A stretch of DNA of 35,551 nucleotides from CANNDT01 sp945876205 (GCA_947503365.1 CANNDT010000044.1:1-35551), one strand, 5' to 3'; shown: positions 6,323 through 14,278, numbered from the stretch's first letter. Notes: a model not told the origin generated them from the letters alone. Numbers and translations are program-made.

Positions 6323-9300
6323 GTGACTGGCGTGAACGTCCTCGAGCTGTTTCATCCCGCCGTCCACGAGTGGTTCAGCCGCGCGTTTCCGGCGCCGACC
6401 CGGCCGCAGCAGCTCGGATGGCCGGCGATCGCGCGCGGGGAGTCAACGCTCATTCTGGCGCCTACTGGCAGCGGCAAGACGCTCGCGGCCTTTCTCTGGA
6501 CGCTCAACCGGCTGATGTTCGAGCCGGCACCCCCGCCGAAGCAACGGTGCCGCGTGCTCTATATCTCTCCGCTCAAGGCGCTGGCCGTCGACGTCGAGCG
6601 GAACCTGCGCGCGCCGCTGGCCGGCATCGCCAACGTGGCGCAGGCCCAGGGCGAGGCGATCACGACGCCGCAGATTGCGATTCGTACCGGCGATACGCCG
6701 GCGAACGAACGGGCGCGGTTCCTGCGCGACGCGGCCGACATCCTCATCACGACACCGGAATCGCTGTTTCTCCTGCTGACGTCGAACGCGCGCGAGCGGC
6801 TGGCGACCGTCGACACCGTGATCATCGACGAGATCCACGCGCTCGTCCCCGGCAAGCGCGGCGCGCACCTGGCGCTGTCGCTGGAACGCCTCGAAGCGCT
6901 GAGAGCAGCCAGCGGTCCGCCTGAAGGCGGACGCGGCGCGCGTCCACTGCAGCGGATCGGCCTGTCGGCGACGCAGCGGCCGCTCGATGAAGTTGCACGG
7001 TTTCTGGGCGGAGCCGAGCTGCGCGCCGCCGCGCCGAAGCGGCGCGCCGCAAAGACCAGGGCGGTGTCGCGAAAACGGATCGAGGTAGCGCTGGAGGAAG
7101 TCGAGGCCGAACTCCACGACGAATTCACCGAGGAGCAGAAGCCCGCGGCGTTCCGGGCCGTCACCATCATCAACGCCTCCGAGAAGAAGCAGATCAAGCT
7201 GCGGATCGAAGTCCCGGTCGAAGACATGGCGCGCCCGTCGGCCGACATCCAGAGCGGACCCGCGGCCCAGAGCGGGTCGCGCGCCTCGATCTGGGCCGCG
7301 ATTCACCCGCGCCTGCTGGAGTTGATTCGCTCGCACCAGTCGACGCTCCTCTTCGTCAACAGCCGGCGGCTCGCCGAGCGGCTCGCCGGTGCGCTCAACG
7401 AGCTGGCGGGCGAACCGCTCGTGCGATCGCATCACGGCTCGCTCGCGCGCGAGGCCCGCAGCGAAGTCGAAGATCTGCTCAAGGCGGGCCGCATCAAGGC
7501 ACTGGTCGCCACCTCCTCGCTCGAGCTCGGCATCGACATGGGCGCAATCGATCTCGTCATTCAGATCGAGGCGCCGCCGTCGGTCGCCAGCGGCCTGCAG
7601 CGGATCGGGCGTGCCGGTCACCAGGCGGGCGCCGTCAGCGAGGGGGTGATCTTTCCAAAGTTCCGCGGCGACCTGCTCGCCTCCGCCGCCGTGGCTCGCG
7701 CGATGCACGACGGCGCGGTCGAATCCACGCGCTATCCCCGCAATCCGCTGGACGTGCTCGCGCAGCAGATCGTCGCGATGGCCGGCATGGATACGTGGCC
7801 GGTCGACGAGCTCTTCGCCGTGATTCGCCGTGCCGCGCCCTTCACCGATCTCAGCCGCCGCATGTTCGAAGGCGTCCTCGACATGCTCTCGGGCCGCTAT
7901 CCGTCCGATGAATTCGCGGAGCTGCGCCCCCGCGTCACGTGGGACCGGGTGCACAACACGCTCGCCGGGCGCGAAGGCGCCAAGCGCGTCGCCATCGCCA
8001 ACGCCGGTACGATTCCCGACCGCGGCCTCTACGGCGTGTTTCTCGCCGGCGCGGATCGGCCCACCAGGGTCGGCGAGCTCGACGAGGAGATGGTCTTCGA
8101 GACGCAGGTCGGCGAGACATTTACGCTCGGCGCCTCGACATGGCGCGTCGAGGAAATCACGCACGACCGCGTGCTGGTGTCGCCGGCGCCAGGCGAACCG
8201 GGCAAGATGCCGTTCTGGCACGGCGACCAGGCGGGCCGGCCGGTGGAGCTGGGATACGCGATCGGCAAGCTGGTACGAGAGCTTCGAGGCACACCGCGCG
8301 GCGCGGCGGTCGATCGCCTCGTGCGGCTGCACGACCTCGACGCGGCTGCCGCCGAACACCTGCTTCGCTACCTCGACGACCAGGCCGCGTCAGGCGGCAT
8401 CCCCGACGACAAGACGATCGTCATCGAGCGCTGCCTCGACGAGCTCGGCGACTGGCGTGTGTGCCTGCTCTCGCCGTTCGGCAGCCGCATCCACGCGCCG
8501 TGGGCAATGGCGGTCACCGCGCACATCCGCAACCGCACGGGCATGGACGTGGAGGTCATGTGGGGCGACGAAGGCTTCGTCGTCCGCTTCCCCGAAGTCG
8601 AGCAGCCGCCGGATTCGCAGATGCTCCTCCCTGATGCCGACGAAGTCGAAGCGCTGGTGCTCCGTCAGCTCGGCTCGACGTCGCTCTTCGCTGCGCGGTT
8701 TCGAGAGACCGCTGCGCGCGCGCTGCTGCTGCCGCGGCGCCGGCCGGGGATGCGGACGCCGCTCTGGCAGCAGCGAAAGCGCGCGGCCGACCTGCTGGCC
8801 GTGGCGTCGCGGTTTGGATCGTTTCCGGCGCTGCTCGAGACCTACCGCGAAGTGCTGCGCGATCACTTCGACATGCCGGCGCTGGTCGAGACACTGCGCA
8901 AGGTCTCGGCCCGCACGCTTCGCATTACGACGGTAGACTCGCGCGTGCCGTCGCCGTTTGCGGCGTCGCTCCTCTTCAGCTACGTCGCCAACTACATCTA
9001 CGACGGCGACGCGCCGCTGGCCGAGCGGCGGGCGCAGGCGCTCTCGGTCGACCAGGCGCAGCTGCGCGAGCTGCTCGGCGACGCAGAGCTGCGCGAGCTG
9101 CTCGATCCGGACGCGCTCGATACCGTCGAGCGGCAACTCCAGCAGCTCGATGAGAAATACAAGGTCAAGACGCTGGACGGTGTGCACGACATGCTGATCC
9201 GCATCGGCGATCTCACGCTGGCGGAGATCGAAGCGCGCAGCGCGCTGCCGTCGGTCGCGGCCGGCCTCCAGGACCTCGCACGCGCGCGGCGCGTCGTCAC

Positions 9301-11254
9301 GCTCACCATCGCCGGCGAGCCGCGATACGTCGCCGTCGAGGACGTGTCCCGGTATCGCGACGCGCTCGGCGTGCCGCTCCCGCAGGGATTGCCCGAAGCG
9401 CTGCTCGAGCCGGTGCGCGATCCGGCCGGCGACCTGGCACAGCGCTACGCCCGATCGCACGGGCCGTTCACCGCCGCCGACTTCGCGTCACGCTACGGTC
9501 TCGGACCGGCGGTTGCCGAGCCGCTGCTGCTGCGATTGACCGAAGCCGGACGCCTGATCGAAGGCGAGTTCCGCCCCGGCGGCACCGACCGCGAGTGGAT
9601 CGATGCCGACGTCCTGCGAAGCCTTCGACGCCGATCGCTCGCGAAGCTGCGGCAGGAAATCGAGCCGGTCGACGCGGAGGCGCTCGGGCGCTTCGCCGTC
9701 TCCTGGCACGGCATCGGCTCCGGACGCCGCGGGCTCGAGCCGCTGCTCGACGCGATCGAGCAACTGCAAGGGGCGCCGATGCCCGCATCGGTCGTCGAAC
9801 GCGAGATCCTGCCGGCGCGCGTCGAGGACTTTCAGCCCGCGATGCTCGACACGCTGATGGCCGCCGGCGAAGTCGCGTGGGTGGGCGTCGGGCCGCTCGG
9901 CGAACGCGACGGCCGCATCGCGCTCTATCTCACGGACCATCTGCCGAGGTTGCGGATGCCTGAAGCCGAGCCTAACAAGGCTCGGCCCACGGGCGACAAG
10001 ACTCGAGATACGGGCGACACGGCTCAAGCCGCAACGACAAAGGGCAGCGGTCGCGCTGATGAAATCGTGTCCTACCTGCGCGAGCATGGCGCATCGTTCT
10101 TCAGCGCGCTGCATACCGGCACCGGCGGTGGCTTTCCGAATGAAACGGTCGACGCACTCTGGGAGCTCGTCTGGAAGGGTCTCATCACCAACGACACGCT
10201 GCACCCGCTCCGCGCCTACGTCAGAACGCCCGACAAGCGTGCAGCCCGGCGAGGGCGCGGAACGCCGTTCCGCTCGCGCCGCCTCGTGCCGCGCACGGCC
10301 GAAGGACGCTGGTCGCTGATCGATCGCGCGTCCGCCTCCGCATCGGCTTCGGCGGACGCCCGCCGAAGCGCTTCGCGCGAAGGCGGGCGCCCAATCCAGT
10401 CTGCCTTCACCGAATGGAGCGCCGCGACCGCGCAACAACTCCTCTCGCGCCACGGGGTGGTCACCCGCGAGACCGTCCTCTCCGAAGGCGTCACCGGCGG
10501 GTTCTCGCAGGTCTACCAGGTGCTCAAGGCGATGGAAGAGGCGGGACGCATCCGCCGCGGCTACTTTGTCGCCGGCCTCGGCGCCGCGCAGTTCGCGATG
10601 CCGGCCGGGCTCGACCTGCTTCGCTCGATGCGCGACGTTCCCGAGATCCCTCGAACGGTCGTGCTCGCCGCGACCGACCCGGCCAATCCCTACGGCGCGA
10701 TCGTGAAGTGGCCGGAGATTGCCGGATTCGAGGAGCGCGGCCCGACCCGCAGCGTCGGCTCCCGGGTCATCCTCGTGGATGGCCTGGCGGCCGCCTACCT
10801 TCGCCGGGGAGAACGCGAGCTGCTGCTCTTCCTTCCCGACACCGAGCCTCGCCGCTCGCAGGTTGCGAGAGACGTCGCCCGCATGCTGCTGCACCTCGCG
10901 GGCGCGCGAGACGAGGGCCAGCGCGGCATGTTGATCGCCGAAATCAATGGCGCGGCGGCGACAGCCCATCCGGCATCGCGTGTCTTCATCGAGGAGGGGT
11001 TCGCCACGAGCGCACTCGGGCTCCAGGCGCGGCTCGCCGGTGGCACCGGCATTGCGGGTATGCGCCGTGGAGGCATTCACATGGCTGAGCCACGCAACAG
11101 CGAAGATGTGGAAACGCTGGATCCGCAGGAACGGCAAGAGAAGTCGATCGAGGAAGAAGGCAACGCGGTGCGCGGACGTGGCGATGAAGGCGTCGACATC
11201 GATCCCGACAGCGCCGATGCAGACATCGATCGAGACGATCTAGTCAGCGATTAG
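6323..11254 (+). CDS. lhr: Lhr family ATP-dependent helicase (large form)
   Basis: Superfamily 2 helicase of the Lhr type. Characterised relatives are 3'-5' ssDNA translocases linked to DNA repair. The product is 1643 aa from GTG at 6323. Motifs in order: Walker A APTGSGKT (about residue 46), DEIH (about 169), SAT in GLSATQRPL (about 215), then LVATSSLELGIDMG and LQRIGRAGH of the second RecA domain, followed by the winged-helix and long C-terminal region of full-length Lhr. It is longer than the roughly 1500 aa of mycobacterial Lhr. The excess is partly an acidic tail after residue 1600 and partly linker segments encoded by palindromic repeats near residues 198-208, 312-319, 1215-1222 and 1336-1356. 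The stop overlaps the start of the glycosylase gene (TAGTG), implying co-translation. Confidence 0.95.
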   Translation: MTGVNVLELFHPAVHEWFSRAFPAPTRPQQLGWPAIARGESTLILAPTGSGKTLAAFLWTLNRLMFEPAPPPKQRCRVLYISPLKALAVDVERNLRAPLAGIANVAQAQGEAITTPQIAIRTGDTPANERARFLRDAADILITTPESLFLLLTSNARERLATVDTVIIDEIHALVPGKRGAHLALSLERLEALRAASGPPEGGRGARPLQRIGLSATQRPLDEVARFLGGAELRAAAPKRRAAKTRAVSRKRIEVALEEVEAELHDEFTEEQKPAAFRAVTIINASEKKQIKLRIEVPVEDMARPSADIQSGPAAQSGSRASIWAAIHPRLLELIRSHQSTLLFVNSRRLAERLAGALNELAGEPLVRSHHGSLAREARSEVEDLLKAGRIKALVATSSLELGIDMGAIDLVIQIEAPPSVASGLQRIGRAGHQAGAVSEGVIFPKFRGDLLASAAVARAMHDGAVESTRYPRNPLDVLAQQIVAMAGMDTWPVDELFAVIRRAAPFTDLSRRMFEGVLDMLSGRYPSDEFAELRPRVTWDRVHNTLAGREGAKRVAIANAGTIPDRGLYGVFLAGADRPTRVGELDEEMVFETQVGETFTLGASTWRVEEITHDRVLVSPAPGEPGKMPFWHGDQAGRPVELGYAIGKLVRELRGTPRGAAVDRLVRLHDLDAAAAEHLLRYLDDQAASGGIPDDKTIVIERCLDELGDWRVCLLSPFGSRIHAPWAMAVTAHIRNRTGMDVEVMWGDEGFVVRFPEVEQPPDSQMLLPDADEVEALVLRQLGSTSLFAARFRETAARALLLPRRRPGMRTPLWQQRKRAADLLAVASRFGSFPALLETYREVLRDHFDMPALVETLRKVSARTLRITTVDSRVPSPFAASLLFSYVANYIYDGDAPLAERRAQALSVDQAQLRELLGDAELRELLDPDALDTVERQLQQLDEKYKVKTLDGVHDMLIRIGDLTLAEIEARSALPSVAAGLQDLARARRVVTLTIAGEPRYVAVEDVSRYRDALGVPLPQGLPEALLEPVRDPAGDLAQRYARSHGPFTAADFASRYGLGPAVAEPLLLRLTEAGRLIEGEFRPGGTDREWIDADVLRSLRRRSLAKLRQEIEPVDAEALGRFAVSWHGIGSGRRGLEPLLDAIEQLQGAPMPASVVEREILPARVEDFQPAMLDTLMAAGEVAWVGVGPLGERDGRIALYLTDHLPRLRMPEAEPNKARPTGDKTRDTGDTAQAATTKGSGRADEIVSYLREHGASFFSALHTGTGGGFPNETVDALWELVWKGLITNDTLHPLRAYVRTPDKRAARRGRGTPFRSRRLVPRTAEGRWSLIDRASASASASADARRSASREGGRPIQSAFTEWSAATAQQLLSRHGVVTRETVLSEGVTGGFSQVYQVLKAMEEAGRIRRGYFVAGLGAAQFAMPAGLDLLRSMRDVPEIPRTVVLAATDPANPYGAIVKWPEIAGFEERGPTRSVGSRVILVDGLAAAYLRRGERELLLFLPDTEPRRSQVARDVARMLLHLAGARDEGQRGMLIAEINGAAATAHPASRVFIEEGFATSALGLQARLAGGTGIAGMRRGGIHMAEPRNSEDVETLDPQERQEKSIEEEGNAVRGRGDEGVDIDPDSADADIDRDDLVSD
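6915..6945. repeat. Overlapping hairpins inside lhr (first intragenic element)
   Basis: GTCCGCC TGAA GGCGGAC (6915-6932) is a perfect 7-base stem with a tetraloop. It overlaps a second stem, GGACGCG/CGCGTCC with loop GCG (6929-6945). In frame it encodes a Gly/Pro/Arg-rich loop (SGPPEGGRGARP) just before the SAT motif. Confidence 0.65.
7257..7278. repeat. Hairpin inside lhr (second intragenic element)
   Basis: GACCCGC/GCGGGTC, a perfect 7-base stem with an 8-base loop, includes an AGAGCGG direct repeat. In frame it encodes a low-complexity loop (QSGPAAQSGSR) between the two helicase lobes. Confidence 0.55.
9965..9986. repeat. Hairpin inside lhr (third intragenic element)
   Basis: GCCGAGCC TAACAA GGCTCGGC is a perfect 8-base stem with a 6-base loop. 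On the opposite strand it reads GGCCGAGCCTTGTTAGGC, base-for-base very close to the element in the nitroreductase gene (GGCGAACCTTGTCAGG). It lies in a linker of the Lhr C-terminal region (EPNKARPTGDKTRDTGD). Confidence 0.75.
10330..10389. repeat. Composite palindromic element inside lhr (fourth)
   Basis: About 60 bases with two stems. One is GTCCGCC/GGCGGAC (10330-10336 with 10351-10357). The other is CGCCCGCC/GGCGGGCG (10357-10364 with 10382-10389), enclosing GAAGCGCTTC. It stays in frame and encodes an Ala/Ser/Arg-rich linker (SASASASADARRSASREGG) unlike the rest of Lhr. Units of the same GGCGGAC/CCGCCGAAG style occur in the spacer at 18751-18890. Confidence 0.75.
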
Positions 11255-12036
11255 TGCCTGAAGGCGACACGATCTTCCGTACGGCTCGCACGCTCCATCG
11301 AGCGCTCGCGGGCGGTACGGTCACCAGCTTCACCTCGGTGTTTCCCGCCCTCACGCGCGTCGATCACGACCAGCCGCTTCGCGGCCGCGTCGTCCAAGGC
11401 GTCAGTCCCCACGGCAAGCACCTGCTCATGTCGTTCTCCGGCGGACTCGTCCTGCGCACGCACATGCGAATGCATGGCTCCTGGCACATCTACCGCCCTG
11501 GAGAACGCTGGATGCGCCCCCGCCACGACATGCGCATCGTCATCGCCACCGAGGATTTCGAGGCGGTTGCATTCGACGTCCCTGTTGCAGAGTTCATGAC
11601 GCCGAAGGATGTCGAGCGAAGGCCAACGCTGAGAGAGCTCGGCCCGGATGTCATGGCTGAGGGGTTCGACGTCGATGAGGCGGTGCGTCGCATCCAGGCA
11701 CGACCCGAGGCGGACATTGCGGACGCGCTGCTCGATCAACAGGCGATCGCCGGGATCGGAAATATCTTCAAGTCCGAGTCGCTCTACGCCTCGCGAGTGA
11801 ACCCGTTCACCCCCGTGCGTGAACTGCCCGCCGGGCAGATCGCGAAGATCGTCACGGCGGCGAGAACGCTGATGCGAACCGAGCCGCGGCCCGAGCTGCG
11901 CGTCTACATGCGAGCAGGCCGCCGCTGCCGGCGGTGCGGCACGACGATCTCGCGACGGAAGCAAGGTCCCAACGCACGATCGACGTATTGGTGTGAGAAG
12001 TGTCAGCTCACCAGCGGGTCCACAAGACCCGGTTGA
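11254..12036 (+). CDS. nei: Fpg/Nei family DNA glycosylase-AP lyase
   Basis: Base-excision repair enzyme that removes oxidised bases and cleaves the abasic strand. The 260-aa product begins MPEGDT, giving the catalytic N-terminal Pro2 and Glu3 after Met removal. It has the GKHLL lysine motif, a helix-two-turn-helix region (LLDQQAIAGIGNIFKSE) and a C-terminal zinc finger with C225, C228, C247 and C250 followed by a short tail. The MPEGDT start is typical of Nei/Nei2-type rather than MutM enzymes. The GTG start shares one base with the lhr stop; lhr-nei2 neighbours are also known in actinobacteria, supporting a shared repair role. The last residues (SGSTRPG) are encoded by a small hairpin. Confidence 0.92.
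   Translation: MPEGDTIFRTARTLHRALAGGTVTSFTSVFPALTRVDHDQPLRGRVVQGVSPHGKHLLMSFSGGLVLRTHMRMHGSWHIYRPGERWMRPRHDMRIVIATEDFEAVAFDVPVAEFMTPKDVERRPTLRELGPDVMAEGFDVDEAVRRIQARPEADIADALLDQQAIAGIGNIFKSESLYASRVNPFTPVRELPAGQIAKIVTAARTLMRTEPRPELRVYMRAGRRCRRCGTTISRRKQGPNARSTYWCEKCQLTSGSTRPG
12015..12031. repeat. Hairpin at the 3' end of the glycosylase gene
   Basis: CGGGTC CACAA GACCCG, a 6-base stem, lies immediately before the TGA at 12034-12036. It supplies the last codons of the glycosylase. It sits between convergent genes and could aid termination, but no T-tract follows. Confidence 0.5.
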
Positions 12037-12037
12037 A

Positions 12038-12100
12038 TCACATCAGTTTTCCGACTGGACCCAGGTCGAGATTGAGATCGTCGGGGTTGGGCTTCGCCAT
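12038..12100 (-). CDS. Possible 20-aa small protein downstream of the response regulator
   Basis: ATG at 12100 is preceded by a good Shine-Dalgarno sequence (AGGAG, five bases upstream) that overlaps the stop of the response-regulator gene. The frame runs 20 codons to TGA at 12038. The peptide starts MAKPNPDDLNLDLGP and ends VGKLM. It is acidic and proline-containing, with no membrane segment. The well-placed ribosome site argues for translation; the tiny length and lack of a recognised family argue caution. Confidence 0.4.
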   Translation of the reverse strand: MAKPNPDDLNLDLGPVGKLM

Positions 12101-12107
12101 GTCGCTC

Positions 12108-12500
12108 CTATGACTGCTTGACGGTGCCCAGCATCCGCCGCACCTCGACGACCAGGTCATCGGGAAGGCAGGGTTTGGTGACGAACGAGTCGCAGCCGGC
12201 TTTCTTCGCCCCTTCGGACGCTCCCGCGAGCGCGTGCCCCGTCAGCGCCACGACCGGAATATTCTTGGTGCGTTCGTCAGCCTTGAGCACGCGGGTGGCT
12301 TCCCACCCGTCCATGCCCGGCAGCGACAGGTCCATCAGGATGAGATCGGGCTTCAGCGCGAACGCCTGCTCGAGGGCTTCGTTGCCGTTGCGCGCTTCGG
12401 CGACACGGAACCCCGAAAACTGCAGGTACTCGGCATACATCTCCCGTGCGTCCTGGTAATCGTCAACCACAAGAATCAGCGGAGCTGTGTCGGTGCTCAT
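12108..12500 (-). CDS. Single-domain response regulator (receiver only)
   Basis: The 130-aa product consists of one CheY-like receiver domain with no output domain. The phosphorylation site is D57 (LILMDLSLPGMDG), with acidic residues D13 and D14, T87 (VVALTGHA) and K109 (FVTKPC) complete, so it should be phosphorylatable. ATG at 12500 overlaps the stop of the upstream kinase-like gene as ATGA, so the two are translationally coupled. The partner is probably that gene product or a kinase elsewhere, because the coupled kinase domain looks incomplete. Its output is unknown; such stand-alone receivers usually act by protein contact. Confidence 0.92.
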   Translation of the reverse strand: MSTDTAPLILVVDDYQDAREMYAEYLQFSGFRVAEARNGNEALEQAFALKPDLILMDLSLPGMDGWEATRVLKADERTKNIPVVALTGHALAGASEGAKKAGCDSFVTKPCLPDDLVVEVRRMLGTVKQS

Positions 12501-13153
12501 TGTTCTATATCCACCGGAATGGTGAGCGTAAACGTCGACCCGTGGCCAACGGTGCTGTGAAGCGCGATCCGCCCGCCCAGCGCGGTCGCAAGGCGGCGGC
12601 AGATGGCCAGGCCGAGCCCGGTGCCGCCGTACTGGCGCGACGGAGAATCGTCCACCTGGCGGAAGTCCTCGAAGATCTTCTCATGATGTTCGGACGCGAT
12701 GCCGATGCCGGTATCGCTGACCTCGATCGCCGCGGTCCGCGACTGCGGGTCGAACGCCACGGCAATGTCAATAGCGCCCTGGTGCGTGCCTCCGGACCGC
12801 GCGCGCTCGCGCTTGCGGGTGAGCGCGCGCGCCCGGCGTCCCGGAGATTTCGCCAACGAGTCGGGCCGGCGTTCAAGCGAGCGAATGTGCTCACGCAGCT
12901 CGAGATTTTCCTGCAGCACCGTCTCACGGCCCGGCGAGAGGTGACGATCGTATTTCCACCAGTCGAGCCCGATCTGCTCAGCCTTATCAATGGAGCCGAT
13001 CATCAGCCGGATGCGAATGGTGAGTAGCGCGACTTCAGCGCGTGAGACTTTGATGTCGCCCGCCACGACCAGACCTTTGTCGAGGACGCGATCGAGAACG
13101 TCGACAAGGCCTGTCCCGCCCCGGCTCGCGTTCCCGGTCATGTCGGTCGGCAT
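12497..13153 (-). CDS. GvpJ-like gas-vesicle domain fused to partial histidine-kinase ATPase domain
   Basis: A 218-aa chimera. Residues about 11-75 match the GvpA/GvpJ gas-vesicle family (TGLVDVLDRVLDKGLVVAGD, then EVALLTIRIRL and IDKAEQIGLDWW). Residues 76-120 are a charged helical and basic linker. Residues about 125-218 match the second half of a HATPase_c domain: G1 DTGIGI (148-153), F-box FEDFRQVD, and G2 GGTGLGLAI. The HisKA phospho-acceptor region and the ATPase N-box are not seen, so autokinase activity is doubtful. No other gvp gene is present in the window. The gene overlaps the response regulator (ATGA). The architecture is unusual; it may have arisen by deletion joining a gvpJ-like gene to the end of a kinase gene, or it may be an assembly join. 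Confidence 0.8.
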   Translation of the reverse strand: MPTDMTGNASRGGTGLVDVLDRVLDKGLVVAGDIKVSRAEVALLTIRIRLMIGSIDKAEQIGLDWWKYDRHLSPGRETVLQENLELREHIRSLERRPDSLAKSPGRRARALTRKRERARSGGTHQGAIDIAVAFDPQSRTAAIEVSDTGIGIASEHHEKIFEDFRQVDDSPSRQYGGTGLGLAICRRLATALGGRIALHSTVGHGSTFTLTIPVDIEQ

Positions 13154-13178
13154 GTAGAGGTTTGGGCGCTCATGTCAG

Positions 13179-13195
13179 GGCCGCGATACGCGGCC
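13179..13195. promoter_or_regulatory. Small hairpin in the leader of the Gvp-kinase fusion gene
   Basis: GGCCGCG ATA CGCGGCC is a perfect 7-base inverted repeat, 26 bases upstream of the ATG at 13153 on the minus strand. It could be an operator or a leader hairpin; nothing else in the sequence decides this. The rest of the 13154-13400 spacer shows no recognisable gene. Confidence 0.3.
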
Positions 13196-13411
13196 GTGCG
13201 GTTCAACCGTGCGCACGCAAAAATCGTGCGAACGTCGCAGTATATCTCGCAGGTTCACGCGCGCGCGAGCAATCGATTCAAGAATTTGCCGGAACAAACT
13301 CAGCTATTTCACCGCTGAGGTTGGTCGCGCGCAGCGACACGGAACACGACACCTGACGCACTCCGCCGTCCAGCGCCCGCACTGAGCGCGTCCGCCAACG
13401 TACAACCCTCG

Positions 13412-13708
13412 CTCCTTCTCGATGCCCTGATACTCGTGGTCGAGGACGAAGACGACGCGCGGATGATGCTGGAGACGACGCTGCGGCAGTACGGGGCCGA
13501 GGTGATCACGGCGGCGAGCGCAGCCGAAGCGATGGACAGGCTCGATCATGCGAGGCCTCACGTGCTTCTGAGCGACATCGGCATGGCGCATGAGGACGGT
13601 GACGCGTTGATCCGCCGCATCCGTGCGCGGTCCGCGCCGTTCGATCCTCACGAGGTCGCGTTGCTCGTCGCGCGCTTGATGCGTGCGACGACGGCCCGAC
13701 CCATGTAA
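13412..13708 (+). pseudogene. Truncated response-regulator receiver remnant
   Basis: The frame reads LLLDALILVVEDEDDA and continues as a normal receiver through the phospho-site (VLLSDIGMAHEDGDALIRRI). It then jumps from about RARSAP directly to FDPHEVALLVARLMRA, the sequence that normally follows the conserved lysine at the domain end. About 40 residues (beta4 to beta5, with the Ser/Thr and Lys switch residues) are missing. The only in-frame starts (GTG 13436 or 13439) fall inside beta1, and upstream codons resemble a kinase-receiver linker, so the 5' part is missing too. The most likely origin is the tail of a hybrid histidine kinase shrunk by deletions. A short expressed peptide is possible. 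Confidence 0.65.
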
Positions 13709-13720
13709 AATGTGCGATGC

Positions 13721-14224
13721 ATGGCCGATCAGTCTTCGTTCGACGTCACCTCCAATGTCGACCTGCAGGAAGTCGACAACGCACTGAATCAGGCACGCAA
13801 GGAAGTCGCGCAGCGGTACGACTTCAAGGGCTCGAAGGCATCGATCGAATTCGATCCCAAGGATTCGAAGCTGATCCTGGTGGCCGATGACGACTTCAAG
13901 CTCAATGCGCTGTGGGAGATCCTGCAGACGCGCCTGATTCGCCGGAACGTTCCGGTGAAGAACATGACGCGCGGCACCGTCGTGCCGGCGGCCAACACCA
14001 CCGTTCGCCAGGAGATTTCCCTGCAGCAGGGCATCCCCTCCGAAAAGGCGAAAGACATCATCAAATTCATCAAGGACGCGAAGCTGAAAAAGGTGCAGGC
14101 GTCCATTCAGGGCGATCAGCTGCGCATCACCTCACCCTCGAAAGACGAATTGCAGGAAGTGATGCGGGTGTTGCGGGAGCAGGACTTCGGCGTGGCGCTG
14201 CAATTTGGCAACTATCGCGGCTAG
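13721..14224 (+). CDS. yajQ: YajQ family nucleotide-binding protein
   Basis: The 167-aa product from ATG at 13721 (MADQSSFDVTSN) matches the YajQ/DUF520 family over its whole length: EVDNALNQARKEVAQRYDFKGS, LRITSPSKDELQEVM and the C-terminal LQFGNYR. Family members have two ferredoxin-like domains, bind nucleotides, and in Xanthomonas act as a cyclic-di-GMP effector; the ligand here is untested. A GTG nine bases upstream would add MRC, but the ATG gives the standard N-terminus. It starts 12 bases after the receiver remnant and ends convergent with the DUF4956 gene. Confidence 0.95.
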   Translation: MADQSSFDVTSNVDLQEVDNALNQARKEVAQRYDFKGSKASIEFDPKDSKLILVADDDFKLNALWEILQTRLIRRNVPVKNMTRGTVVPAANTTVRQEISLQQGIPSEKAKDIIKFIKDAKLKKVQASIQGDQLRITSPSKDELQEVMRVLREQDFGVALQFGNYRG

Positions 14225-14278
14225 TCAGCCCGCCTGAGCTGAGCGGCCGAGAGAGGGCCCTTCGTCGTCCGCTGACGG

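Noticed and set aside
6443..8359. 638-codon minus-strand ORF opposite lhr
   Set aside because: Antisense shadow of an unambiguous helicase; composition is arginine-rich without motifs.
9488..11137. 549-codon minus-strand ORF opposite the lhr C-terminal region
   Set aside because: Antisense shadow; no domain or ribosome site.
12497..13153. A gas-vesicle gene cluster
   Set aside because: Only one GvpJ-like domain is present; no gvpA, gvpN, gvpF/L or gvpK homologue was seen in the window.
14225..14278. Terminator hairpin between yajQ and the DUF4956 gene
   Set aside because: Only a 6-base GTCAGC/GCTGAC pair with a long loop is visible; too weak to call.
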